Of a stretch of DNA of 64,000 nt, positions 11,691 to 22,045 are shown one piece after another (within the stretch, counting starts at the first letter, position 1; each line of letters starts with the position of its first letter). The notes beneath the pieces were generated by a model. The model was not told where the DNA came from and did no database searches. It worked only from the letters and a program-made list of their open reading frames with translations. Source of the stretch: Erythroxylum novogranatense. Its lineage: Eukaryota; Streptophyta; Magnoliopsida; Malpighiales; Erythroxylaceae. The stretch is from positions 52,778,063-52,842,062 of the forward strand of contig CM057233.1 in NCBI GenBank assembly GCA_029891385.1, read 5' to 3'. The position numbers were made by a program, and so were the translations under genes.

Positions 11691-12525
11691 TCACGAAATC
11701 CATATCTCTAGAACAGGCGTATCCTACGTGACCTACTGAACTTCGTGTGTTGTAGAAGGTTGAACTGTTACTTCATCTGTATGAGTTACGAGCCAAAGTT
11801 AAGCGCGATTGATCTGCGTCTGTTCGCGCATTTTGAACTTCTTCAAGTTCAATTTTGCTCCCACTGTCTTCTTGTAAAAGAAACTCTTTCTCTAAAAAGA
11901 CAGCATGCTTTGAAACAAACACCTTTTGTTCCTCAGCAAGGTAGAATTGATATCCCATTGTTTCTTTAGGATATCCTACGAACAAACACTTGTCAGACTT
12001 TGCATCAAGTTTATCTGACTGAGTCCGCTTCACATAAGCAGGACAACCCCAAACTTTCAAATGAGTAAGATAGGGTCTTTTGTTAGTCCACATCTCATAT
12101 GGAGTAACATCAACTGTCTTTGATGGAACTCTGTTTAGCAAGTAAACAGCTGTCTCGATTGCATACCCCCAAAAGGATTTTGGTAACTTTGCAAAGCCCA
12201 TCATTGATCGTACCATGTCTAACAAGGTTCGATTTCTCCTTTCTGCCACACCATTATGCTGTGGTGTGTAAGGAGGAGTCCACTGAGATAAAATCCTATT
12301 ATCTCTGAGATAATCCAAAAACTCTTGGTCTAAGTATTCCCCACCACGATCAGATCGTAATGTCTTGATACTTTTCCCAAGTTGGTTTTCTACTTTATTT
12401 CTGAATTGTTTGAACTTTTCAAATGCTTCAGATTTGTATCTCATCAGATACAAGTACCCATATCGAGAATAGTCATCGATAAAGGTAATGAAGTAAAGAT
12501 AACCACTTCTAGCATGGATGGACAT
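11691..12525 (-). pseudogene. pol: copia pol: integrase core
   Basis: An open block of 250 codons (12525-11773) carries the DDE integrase core. The first Asp lies in FITFIDDYSRYG (residues about 13-24), the second in SDRGGEYLD (about 58-66), and Glu in GVAERRNRTLLDM (about 91-103). After the core comes the copia-typical WGCPAYVKR and CLFVGYPKETMGY. The start methionine is internal: the preceding codons read DVCGP, so the frame truly begins further upstream. The region 11772-11691 is the linker to RT. This is the best preserved part of the element. Confidence 0.9.
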
Positions 12526-13035
12526 CGGACCACATACATCTGAATGTATTAGGTCTAATACTCCAGTTGCTCGCTCACCCTTTCCTTAAAGGGTAACTTA
12601 GTCATCTTGCCTAATAAACAAGATTCGCATGTGTCATATGATTCATAATCAAATGACCCTAAACTACCACTCTTATGGAGCTTAGCTATCGTCTCTCATT
12701 TATATGGCCAAGCGACAATGCCATAAGTAAGTTGATTTTAAATTATCTCGTTTATGTCTTTTCGTGTCATTGACATTCATAATTGGATGTGACATATCTA
12801 ATAATAAATTCCATTGCATAAAGTACCAGTACCATAAAGCATTCCATTCAAACTAATAGAACAACCATTGTTACTAAAAGTCAAATGGAAACCATTCTAT
12901 TTAAACAAGAAATGCATAATATGTTCTTTGTTAATACAGGTACAAAATAACAATCATCCAATTTAATTACAAGCCCACTGGGGAGTGACAAAAAGTAAGT
13001 GCCTACGGCTAATGCAGCAACTCTTGCTCCATTTC
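12526..13035 (-). pseudogene. pol: copia pre-integrase / protease end, frameshifted
   Basis: On the minus strand the zinc-binding pre-integrase domain is visible in pieces: CRLGHIN (about 12720-12695) and CESCLLGKMTKLPF (about 12640-12590). A single-base shift follows before GERATGVLDLIHSDVCGP. Further upstream are LAVGTYFLSLPSG and a segment typical of the protease-to-integrase stretch. Homology ends near 13035 inside protease/gag, which is where the element was truncated. Confidence 0.7.
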
Positions 13036-13440
13036 ACAATTGTGGTCAATGATTCACAATCGTTAAACTTAAAATTTGGTTTCTATAACGATTATGGCCA
13101 ATGTGAGACGTTGTGACCTGTGCAAGATTGCTTTTATCACGATCGTGCCCTTGGCTCCTCCTTTAATTTTTCTTCCAATCTTCTCCAAACTTCTTTACCT
13201 AATCTCAAACACTAAAAAACTCATCAAAACACCTCAACACACAAAATTAAAGCATGATATCATGCTCTAAATCACATAACACTCAAAAACACAAACACCT
13301 AATCACACTAACACATTCTAAACCTAAACATGAAAAAATCATCTAATTGACAACTAAAAACATACTAAATTATGAACTAAAACATAATGTAACCTATAAC
13401 TATCATATATCCTTATAGGCTTGTAAAAATGCATGAACTT
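13036..13440 (-). repeat. LTR-like fragment, inverted relative to 14085-14415
   Basis: The reverse complement of about 13100-13415 aligns by eye with 14118-14415 at roughly 70-75%, including the shared words AGTGTTTGAGATTAG, TTGAGTGTTATGTG and CTTTAATTTTGTGT. The edge near 13030-13150 carries palindromic words (CACGATCGTG, CACAATTGTG). It abuts the truncated copia element. Probably a decayed piece of a gypsy LTR; the family is unknown. Confidence 0.5.
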
Positions 13441-14084
13441 AAACAACTCCAATTTGAGGGAACTTCTTTGATATGGTAGGAAATAATAAACATATGTAAT
13501 AAACACTAAGTAAGTGGATGCAACTAGCTATAGTTTAGGCTTATCGTGCTCAATGTCTTCTAGATGACTAGGTAGAGAGAAAACTGAAGTCCATACTTAA
13601 AGGCATCATAATAAAATCTCCCACTTTAGGCTTAGGCTGACATATTCGCTCATCATCATCAAGAAATTTCAATATCTCATTAAGGATGTGGAATTTCTCC
13701 CTCTTCTTATCAAACTTATCCTTACGTATTTTTTTAGGTGAAGACACATTTTGAAGTATTTTTCAAAGTCCACTTGTATGAAAATTTCATAACGAAATTT
13801 AACTATAAAGTCTTTTTGCAAATATGGTTGAACTAGGTTCATATGTTATTTTAAGGGAAGGACTATTTATTATAAGGGACACAAATAAATTTTTATTAAT
13901 CTTATTGGGTTTAGGAATATGGCTCTTACAATTAAAAGATATAGTTCCTTAATCACTATAGTTGCTTGAGTTAGAAATAATTAAACTATTAAAACCATTA
14001 GAGTCACTATCCCAACTCCTTAAGCTACTTATATCATACTTTGAACTTACCTGTTAGGAAAAGACAAGGATATTTCCTCTCAAT
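13441..14084. other. AT-rich spacer between inverted LTR-like pieces
   Basis: No supported gene. On the minus strand about 50 codons (13733-13575) are open and a PPT-like AAAGTGGGAGAT occurs near 13622-13611, but I could not link either to a family. Confidence 0.3.
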
Positions 14085-15460
14085 AACAAAACTTTAAAAG
14101 ATGCAAAAAAATTGAGACATTGATAATTGTAGGTTGTATGATGTTTTAACAAACTTTTAGTATTTTTTAGTGGTTAGTTAATTGATTAATGTATATTTAG
14201 GTTTAAAATTGTGTTAATTGGTTAAATATTTGTGTTTTGAGTGTTATGTGGGTTAAAGCATGTTGTTGAGCTTTAATTTTGTGTATTTAAGGTGCCTTGA
14301 TGTATTTTTTAATGTTTGAGATTAGATATTAAAGAATGGAGGGGATTCGGAGGAAGACTAGAGGCCACGATTGTGACAAAACCTTGTTTAAGGGGTCATA
14401 TGGCCTGCGTAATAACAACATTTACCAGTTTCTTAGCTCAACTTTTTTAGGGATGTTTTAGACTTTTGGGCTTGGGTAAAACCTACTTTTTACCCTAAAT
14501 AAAGAAGACTATATAAGACAAAAGAAAAAACTTAGAAAGAGAGCCTCCATTTGTTACATTAGGAAATATCTAAGGAAGGACAAGAAGAGGAGAGGAGGAG
14601 GAGAAAGGAAAAAGGAAGAAAAAGGATTGTTATTGCTATTGTCTTCTCAATCCATCCCGTCCCTTCTAAGTGACAATTTAATTTCATCTTTATTATTCCT
14701 TATATTAAATGTATGAGATGGATTTGATAGCAATGGATTTGGGTTTGATGATGATGTTATAAACTCCTTTAGGGATCTTTTTTGAATCAATGTTAATGTG
14801 ATTTCTTTTAAGGTTAATACGATATTGTGATTATTTGTTATATTTGCATGCCCCAATAACAAATCAAGAGAGTGAACTAATAGCAAAATGATTAGATTAG
14901 ATAATAAGAGTTAAAAAATCTAATAGATCACGCAAATAATTAAATCGGTAATTTATACAAAGAGATATCTTGTATGGGGATCCGATAGTTTATTGTCTAT
15001 TAGAGGGCTTAAAATCTAATTAAATTTGTGGGACTTTTATAAATTGAGAGATTACAAATTCCAGATTTAGAGTTTAATGATTATAACTCCAGAGTAATCC
15101 ACCATTCGAAAGTCTAGGACCGATACCGTATTAACTCAAAAGTAATAATGTTAGTAGTTAATAATAGGAATAAATCCCCCTTCTTATAACTGACTAATCT
15201 TTCTTGTGTGATTTCTTATTGTTCATTGGTGGTGCTCAACTTTGATTTTTGTGTTAATTTAACAATTTCATTTTCAATCAATCCATATTAACTTCTTTTC
15301 TATTTAGTCTTCCTTTTCATTTTAGTTATCCTTTAGGCCTTAAACAACTTATAATTCAATTAGATCACCAACTCCTTGAGAGATCGATACCTCATAAACT
15401 ACACTCATGACCCATGTACTTGCGATATTTTGAGGGATAAGAAATTGTAAAACTTGCCTT
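14085..15460 (+). repeat. degenerate LTR-like sequence with promoter-like block
   Basis: The first 330 bp is the plus-oriented copy of the 13100-13415 sequence. It is followed by a TATA-like CTATATAAG (14509-14517) and a purine-rich leader (14575-14630), then AT-rich sequence. Near 15390-15440 it ends with a phrase common near the ends of Tat/Athila LTRs (GAGAGATCGATACC, then GTACTTGCGATA). No TG...CA pair or TSD could be fixed, so limits are approximate. Confidence 0.4.
14509..14517 (+). promoter_or_regulatory. TATA-like box of the LTR-like sequence
   Basis: CTATATAAG followed 60-120 bp later by a purine-rich leader, a layout usual for plant LTR promoters. Activity is unknown. Confidence 0.35.
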
Positions 15461-17154
15461 TTACTCAATCTTACATATTGGACATTAGGTCAATTATATA
15501 AATAATGGAAGGTCAAGATTACTTTATGAATATAATTGAGATGAAGTGATACTTTACCCCTTTTTGAGAATTAGAATGTGAATATTGTATACTATAAGGA
15601 ATATTCTCAAAATTAGTCGTAATGAAGCTTCTAAGGGATGCTACATATCAAAACCTAAACATGTCTCTCTTTAGATTTTCTTAGATACAATGGATAAAAC
15701 ACGCTTCCTTAGTTGCTACATCTATGTTTGGTCCTCTATTAACCTTCATCTCTATTAAGCTTCCTTCTAATTTGCACCTTTGTTCTTCACTTGTATTCTT
15801 TTTCACTTGCTGTCAACTTTTTTTGTTTCCATATCACACTTAAGAATAAAGGTAAACCTAATTTTCTCCCTGCACTTCTTTCAAATTTTCCATTTATGAT
15901 AACTTCTTTTATTGAACCCTTTGTTAAATACTTTTCATTACCTTTCTTCTGAAAATCATAAAAAGTCTTCAAACTTTGGAAAGATTTCTTTAGCTAAATT
16001 TCCACTTTTACCCCAAAAAACTTCTTCCCTACCTCTGTATCCTGTTGCTATCTATTTGAAACATGCTATCTCACCTAAAAAAGGCATTGCTTTCTAACCA
16101 ACTATAGTTTAAGTTCAAGCAAAATAGTGTAATCTAGTAAAAAGAAACCAAGGAGGAGATAACTTGAAGCTTTCTCATTTCCCTGAGGCCTTTTATGTAA
16201 AAGTGATGCCCCTCTTATAAATCTTCTTAAGGCTCATACTGACCTTTGATCTTCAGGTCTAGTTAGTTTTTTTAGACGAGAGCATTTCATGCCCATAAGT
16301 GAAAACTTGGCCCCCTATAAAATGGAGAAAAGATGGGTTATATAGAACACTATTAGCAAAGGACAATTGTTTCACATTTAGAATTTCAAGGGAGGTAGAT
16401 CTAAAAAAATTCTTGAGCAAGGTCAATAGCGTATTGCTAGAAAACCTCTCCTCCTACTTCAATGGCATCCAAGAATGTCCTTGGATAGAAATTTCTTCAA
16501 TTATCTTCAAAGAAATTTAATATGGATTAAATTTATTAATTTACCTTTAAAATATAGCTAACTCACTTAGAAAGTCTCTCCACATAGACACCTTAATAGC
16601 TAAGCTTAAATATAGATGCTATGTAAAAATTTATGTTAAAGTAGTTTAGGATGGTAATTTGCCTTCATCACTGATCATTAAAAGAATTATATACTAAAGG
16701 AATTAACATACCATTTCATTCACATGGAAGCTTTCAAACTTTAGGCTCTAGAAACTTACTAGTAAATTATTTTAGACTGGAGCTTATTAAGAGGTAATGG
16801 AGCTACAAACTGAAGTTTTAAAAGATATAGAAATTGATTTTAATTTGTTAAAGTAGCATAAGGAGTCTTTAGAAATAATGCTTATACAGCCTAATAATTC
16901 CATTAACATTAAGGAACCTAATGCACTAGCTCCTAAGAATATACAACTCAATGCATCTAGTATGGGAGCTATAAACAATGCAAGGAATGACAATAATCCT
17001 CTAAATACTATTAATATCTCAAATCAAGAGGAAATGGCTCCAAAGAAGAGAAATAAGATAACTACTTTAAGGCACCTTTAGGATTAAAATATAAAGGGAG
17101 ACAAAAAATCAAACAAAAAGAAGAAAAGTGAGGTTACGTCCGTCTTCCAATTCT
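15461..17154 (+). pseudogene. LINE 5' region / presumed ORF1 remnant
   Basis: Lies directly upstream of a LINE endonuclease on the same strand. Open blocks at 16299-16520 (73 codons, with WPPIKW near its start and WIEISSIIFKEI at its end) and 16878-17081 (67 codons, basic end APKKRNKIT) could belong to ORF1. I could not recognise a DUF4283 or zinc-knuckle domain in them, so the ORF1 role is positional inference. The remainder is AT-rich with many stops. Confidence 0.4.
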
Positions 17155-17901
17155 CATGAATATCCTTATTTAGAATGTAAAAGGGATAAATAGTCCTCCC
17201 AATAAGCAAAGCATCAAGGATATTATCACTGAAAAAAACAATTTTGTTTGCCTTCTTGAAATTAAATAAGGGATGCTAACTTGAAGGAGAAGCAAGGCTT
17301 TTTTAGGAAACAAATGATGCTTCATCTCCAATCACTCACATCACTACAATGAGAGAGTTGTTCTAGGTTTCAATCCCTCTCATTTATTAGTGACTAAATT
17401 ATTCAACTCAGATCAATTGATACATCTATGCTGCCAACTTTTTTTATTAACATTTAACATTCCTACTTTCTACCATATATGTGGCTAACTTAAGTTTTCA
17501 AAGAGCCCATTGGAATGATTTCAGTAGAATTTATAGCTTTATTAACCAACCCTAGATTTTGGTAGAGGACTTCAATTGCATTCTCAAGATTAAAGAAGCT
17601 GAGGATCCATCTATAAACAAAAACACTAGTGGGAATTAACTTTCCACTATCACTTCTTCACTAGGTATAACATATTTAAGCCACTTTGGACAACTATTTA
17701 CCTTGTCTAAAAAGCAGGTTGGAATAAGTTTCATAGGGAAGAACATTGAAAATGTTCTAGTAAATAACCTCTGGATGAACAATTTCCCCACTAGCTATGC
17801 TTACTTTGGGCCTTCTCTAACTTTTGGTCACCTTTTTATAGAGATTACAAGTATGAATGACAACACATACCATATTACTCCCTTAGGTTTTATATCATAA
17901 T
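17155..17901 (+). pseudogene. LINE ORF2, AP-type endonuclease domain, broken
   Basis: From the ATG at 17157 the frame reads MNILI, stop, NVKGINSPPNKQSIKD, matching the N-terminus of plant LINE endonucleases, with TAG where the family has Trp. It continues to FVCLLEIK. Further on, other frames give WNDFSRIYSFI, VEDFNCIL (the family's GDFN motif) and, in the open block 17703-17900, VLVNNLWMNNFPTSYAYFGPSLTFGH, corresponding to the D-R-x-L-x-N/W...SDH region with the catalytic SDH changed to TFG. Endonuclease activity is not expected. ORF2 stops abruptly at the LTR A insertion site; RT is not seen, apart from at most 65 bp after it. Confidence 0.7.
17897..17901. repeat. target-site duplication ATAAT of LTR A, left copy
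   Basis: ATAAT precedes the TGTAATACCCC terminus and is repeated exactly at 42682-42686 after the ATGTTACA terminus. The two copies are 24.8 kb apart because of nested insertions. Confidence 0.85.
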
Positions 17902-18297
17902 TGTAATACCCCACTCCCACAAGACCCGAACCCGACATCGATGGTGATATCCGAGTCCGTGCCCCGCGAGGGTGGTGTGCTACATCCCTCAGTCAAAACT
18001 CAGTATAAATTTCTTTTTTTTAACACACATACGTACACATCATATGTTATGCGGAAAAAAATTTATATAAATAATTCACTGGCCTCGAGGCCCTTTTCAT
18101 AAACACAATTTATTTTAGTCGGTTAACTTTACAAACTGACCTCATCAGTAATATAAAAATTCAGAAAATAAAAATACAATAATGCAGATGCAAACTGATC
18201 CCGACCTCTTCTCTACTTCAGTAACCAACAGATGTCATACGCCCGTTGCCTAACGGGGTATTCTTCTGAGTCCTGAAAAATAATCGCAAATTTTGGG

Positions 18298-18337
18298 TGA
18301 GTTTTGCGAACTCAGTAAGAAACCATCATCGATGGTT
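18298..18337. repeat. conserved two-hairpin block in LTR A
   Basis: Two adjacent inverted repeats: TGAGTT...AACTCA (18298-18314) and AACCAT-CATCG-ATGGTT (18321-18337). The same block occurs in the B LTRs (21678-21717 and about 39796-39835) and in LTR A' (43194-43236). Confidence 0.75.
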
Positions 18338-18529
18338 CACCTAACTCATGCATATACACAATACACATCATATCATATATATTAACACATTCATATAATC
18401 ACATACATTCAATTTCACATTTATAAGGCGTTTCGCCTTTAACACAATTCAGGTTCAATTGTTTGTATATACAATGCACATGTGACACTTTTCATTTTCA
18501 TTTCGTTGTTGTGACCGTGCGCCTGAAAC

Positions 18530-18690
18530 TGTCCCAGTGATGGGCACATTGCGTTGAGCCAGTGGCTCTGAAATATTGGGCTTAAAGCCCTAATACATTG
18601 AGCCTGAGGCTTCGAATACGTTGGACCTGAGGTCCTGTGCGTTGAGCTTAAAGCTCTCATATACGTTGGGCGTGATATGCCCTGATACGG
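18530..18690. repeat. array of about seven short hairpins, LTR A
   Basis: Units of about 20-25 bp each contain a 5-bp stem with a 3-5 nt loop, and the stems differ while pairing is kept: GAGCC-AGT-GGCTC (18556), GGGCT-TAA-AGCCC (18578), GAGCC-TGA-GGCTT (18600, one wobble), GGACC-TGA-GGTCC (18623), GAGCT-TAA-AGCTC (18644), GGGCG-TGATA-TGCCC (18668). A less regular CCCA/TGGG pair precedes them. The array is preceded by GTTGTGACCGTGCGCCTG and followed by a GGTSA...TCCGGTCA element. It lies about 630-790 bp from the LTR sense 3' end. Confidence 0.85.
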
Positions 18691-19499
18691 TGATCGCTCC
18701 GGTCATAATCGCTTTTATCTCGATCATACCAATATGCATGAATGCATATGTTCCAATTTCCATTTACATTTCATGCCATTTCCTATTCCTTCGGACCTTT
18801 GGTCCGGTATGTCAATCATATCATTTTCAATTTATTGCATTGATGCATCATAATCATTTACACATAATAGCACTTCAATATCACATTTCCAATATTTCGG
18901 ACACCCATGGTCCGAAATCAATCAAAATCCAAATCAATCACATATCCATCCGTTATCTCCGCATGGCATCTATGCGTAAAATTAAACACATAAAGGCTGA
19001 GAAACCAACTAGGTTACTCACCTCTTACTTCCGAGCTATTGTCGGAAAGTCTTTGTCACGTCAGTCGATCGATGCTCCAGTTGTGCCTAAGCATCAGAGA
19101 AGGTAACTATCACTAACGATTCAATCCGAATGACTTACTGATACACATGCAGGTAAAAATATGCATGTTCATGGATTCCCGGTCTTAATCTCATTTTTTT
19201 CCATCATAAAAATCCGTCTAAAAATTAGAAACCCATTGGCGCTGACGGTGTGCAATTCGGACCTCTATAGGTCCCCAATTAAACAAAACAGTGATTAAAC
19301 AGATCTTTACCCGAACCCACGTCAATTTTCCGTCTAAAAATTCCCAATTTCTCACAGAATGAAATTCAATATGTCACAAATCCGATGCCTCCAGAATCAG
19401 GTCAATCGGACGTCGGACGGAAAAGAAATTGACAAAAGAAACCAAAATTCAAATTAATCAATTAATATCTATATATACATAACTCTTATTCCCTTCTTT

Positions 19500-20420
19500 A
19501 TTTTCCTGATTTCAAGCCAACTTTCAACACCAATAACTCATTGCACACAATTCAGAAAATTACCAACTATATCTCATTGGAAAGATCATGAAACCCTCTA
19601 CAATTCTCAAGAAGACCATAAAAATCAATTTCACCCCTAAGGGTGTCAAAAATCCTATCAAACCTACTGCCTACTCAAAACCTATCAACACAGGGCAGTA
19701 CATTGCAAATTCAATAACTCTTTGATTCTTCAGTCAACAATTACACAATAATTAAGGAAGTAAGATCACAATGTTATCTACAACTTTCATGAACAACCCA
19801 AAATCAAATTCACTTGCTAACAAGGTCAAACAATTCCACAAAGAATCTGCCTACTGAAATCATCCAATCTGGACAGTAATTTTCCAAACAGTGATTCTCT
19901 TAGCACAAAAGTCACAAAATTCACTACCTTATATCCCTGAAAAGATAAGATCTCAAACTTCAATTTTCATGAAGAATTAAAACTCCAATTCGATTTCTAA
20001 CAATTTCAAAACTGTTATGGAAGCTACTGTCATGATCAGCCATTCACAACCTAGTTTAGGTTCAGTTTTTGCAAAATCATAACTCCCAACTCTGACCTCT
20101 AAAAATTACAAACCATATATCATTTTCAAGATAATTTCTTCCTCTACAACTTTGTAGAAGATCACTCACACCAATTCAGTTTACATAAATTTTTAAAATT
20201 GCTCCCAAACAGCAAGCTCACAAAATCAACACTTTGACTAGGTTTCTCTAAGAAGCATAAAACCAATCAATAGAAATCAGTTCATATCTCCCAATATACA
20301 ACTCGAAAATAAGCAAGATCAGTGGAAATGGAAAGCTAATAATGTAGGCTTCAACTCTCATGAAGACCACTTTCCCTAATTCCATCTCAATTAATTTAGA
20401 AAAATCAACAAAGTAATCAG
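19500..20420. repeat. degenerate ~180-bp repeat array, LTR A
   Basis: The phrase CATTGGAAAG...CTCTACAAYTTTCATGAAGA recurs with anchors near 19596, 19775, 19952, 20142 and 20346, i.e. spacings of about 179, 177, 190 and 204 bp. Units are diverged but keep further words such as CTGCCTACT and CTAACAAGGTCAAA. It is the same kind of unit as in the solo LTR at 2990-3745. Confidence 0.65.
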
Positions 20421-21271
20421 GTCATATATGCGGGTACTGTTCACAGACCCTACAACCAGAAACTTTCCATGCAAAGATTCACCCTTCTAACATTACAATT
20501 TAACATCACCTATTTCACACAAAGTTGAAGCCAACATCCCAAAGTTTAAGTGGCCACAAACCTCACCTCATTTGCATTCCTATAAAATTAGTTATGCTAA
20601 CAACAATACAATTGGTTAAAACTCCAAATTTCCAGATTGGGTCCAACCTTAGTTTCTATCATTTCCAATGCCAATAACACATCACTAAGCATTCAAATGA
20701 ACACAAAATCAGTCCCTACAACATTCATACATTCACTAGGGTTAATAGTCACAATTTGGCAGCATTAAACTCTTAATTTATATGCAAGATTAGTCACCAA
20801 TATTCAATCCAAATATAAGCTAAACATTCATTCAATCCTACTACTTCATCAAGCCATACATAACATTCCCTTATACCCAACAATTCCACCTATAATTCTC
20901 ATCAAATTAATGCATCAATAATCACAATAAAAACCCCATAATTCCCATTGCATGCTTCTAACTACAAATTAAAGAACATAATACACATTTCTCACCTCAA
21001 CAAGCTTCAAGCTTTAATTGTTTTTCCAAATTGATTTCACCAACTCTGTATCTTCCTTACACACCATACGGTCATCACCATTTAGTAAATAAAAGAGGAA
21101 GACATAAGTAGGAGAAGAGGACTTGAACAAGTGGAGATGAGTAGCCATTTATTAAGGAGGAGAAGAAAACAAAGAAGAAGAAGAAGAAACCCACGAAGAG
21201 AAAGGAAGGAGGAAGCACCATCGGATGAAGGAAACAAGTTGAAAGTAAAAGTGTCTTTTTATTCCTTCACT

Positions 21272-21276
21272 AAAGA
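21272..21276. repeat. target-site duplication AAAGA of element B, left copy
   Basis: AAAGA before TGTAGCACC at 21277, repeated exactly at 41962-41966 after GATGTTACA. Confidence 0.9.
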
Positions 21277-21677
21277 TGTAGCACCCCCTCACCGTAGAGT
21301 ATACACCGGGTCGCCCGTAGGTCGTACCGATGCACAACCTACGACGAGGGTGCACTACCAAACTATCATTTCTATAACCTCATGGCATCCATACAAAGAA
21401 AGCAGTAATATCAAATTCGCTAGAATTTAAAACCAAAAGATTCATTTCCATTCATTCATGAAACCGTCAATACATCATCAGTCGTATATATATACATCTG
21501 TACGACCCAAAAAGGACTAACATAGCTCCTACATAAGTCATCCACAAAATACCCCCAAAAGATCCCCAGCTGACAGACCTGTGGGCCATGCTCCTCTCGC
21601 AAGCACACAACAGATAGGTCTCACCGACTGCAGCCGTAAGTCAAACTATCGCGCCACGAAAATAGTCGCAATTTGGG

Positions 21678-21729
21678 TGAGTTTGCGAAACTCAATGAGT
21701 AACCATCATCGATGGTTCACCCAACTCAT
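21678..21729. repeat. conserved two-hairpin block, B 3' LTR
   Basis: TGAGTTT-GCG-AAACTCA (21678-21694) followed by AACCAT-CATCG-ATGGTT (21701-21717). The second stem is extended by an outer pair ATGAGT (21695-21700) and ACTCAT (21724-21729). In the sister LTR the first loop is ATG instead of GCG while the stem is kept. Confidence 0.75.
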
Positions 21730-21914
21730 GCATATACAGACAATCACATAATATCACATATTATCACATTCAAGAAATCACATGCAGTCAAATTCACCCT
21801 TATAAGGCGATATGCCTTTCACACAATTCACATGTAATCATTCATATATGCAATGTGCATGTGACTCTTTCATTTTCTTTCGTTGTTGTGACCGTGCGCC
21901 TGAGCTCATATACG

Positions 21915-22045
21915 TTGAGCCATAGGCTCTGTAAACATTGGGCTCAAAAGCCCTAATCCGTTGAGCGTAAAGCTCTGCAAATCGTTGGGCATGAAGCCCT
22001 GTGCGTTGAGCTTAAAGCCCTGATTACGGTGGCTACACCGGTCAC
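21915..22045. repeat. hairpin array, B 3' LTR
   Basis: GAGCC-ATA-GGCTC (21917), GGGCT-CAAA-AGCCC (21940), GAGC...GCTC (21963), GGGC-ATGAA-GCCC (21987), GAGCT-TAA-AGCCC (22008, one mismatch), then CGGTG-GCTA-CACCG (22027-22040). Stems vary, pairing is kept. Position is about 640-770 bp from the LTR sense 3' end, as in LTR A. Confidence 0.8.

Larger units (their letters stand above)
8210..13035 (-). mobile_element. Ty1/copia element, Angela-like, truncated at its 5' end
   Basis: In minus orientation the order is: protease end, integrase (12525-11773), RT and RNase H (11690-10210), PPT (10085-10075), 3' LTR (10074-8210). This is the copia order, integrase before RT. The integrase and RT motifs and the PPT/LTR junction (AAGTGGGAGAT then TGTT) resemble the Angela lineage of barley BARE-1. 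There is no 5' LTR, PBS or gag: homology stops near 13035, where an unrelated LTR-like piece begins, so half of the element is lost and no TSD pair can be tested. Confidence 0.8.
17902..21276 (-). mobile_element. solo LTR A, first part (3375 of 4090 bp)
   Basis: Minus-oriented Ty3/gypsy LTR with sense termini TGTAACATCTC (42681) and GGGGTATTACA (17902), and matching 5-bp duplications outside. No internal gag/pol belongs to it, so it is a solo LTR. It was split by element B at 21276/41967. It shares conserved blocks with the B LTR, for example GAAACCAACTAGGTTACTCA (about 19001-19020 here and 22306 in B), so A and B are related families. It contains a hairpin array, a two-hairpin block and a ~180-bp repeat array (separate entries). 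The 161-codon ORF at 18621-19106 runs through the hairpin array and is not a gene. Confidence 0.85.

Noticed and set aside
13575..13733. Open stretch of about 50 codons on the minus strand followed by a PPT-like AAAGTGGGAGAT
   Set aside because: The peptide matches no domain I know, and the sequence after the PPT-like word does not start TGTT; could be a very decayed Angela end but not supportable.
16299..16520. 73-codon ORF considered as a host gene exon
   Set aside because: No splice signals or family match; its position just upstream of a LINE endonuclease makes a LINE origin more likely.
18530..18690. Hairpin array considered as a CRISPR array or tRNA-like repeats
   Set aside because: Plant nuclear DNA; units are 20-25 bp with differing stems, no constant repeat and no spacers of uniform length, and no tRNA fold or conserved tRNA boxes.
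18621..19106. 161-codon ORF on the plus strand
   Set aside because: It runs through the hairpin array and other LTR A sequence, antisense to the element, with no recognisable domain.
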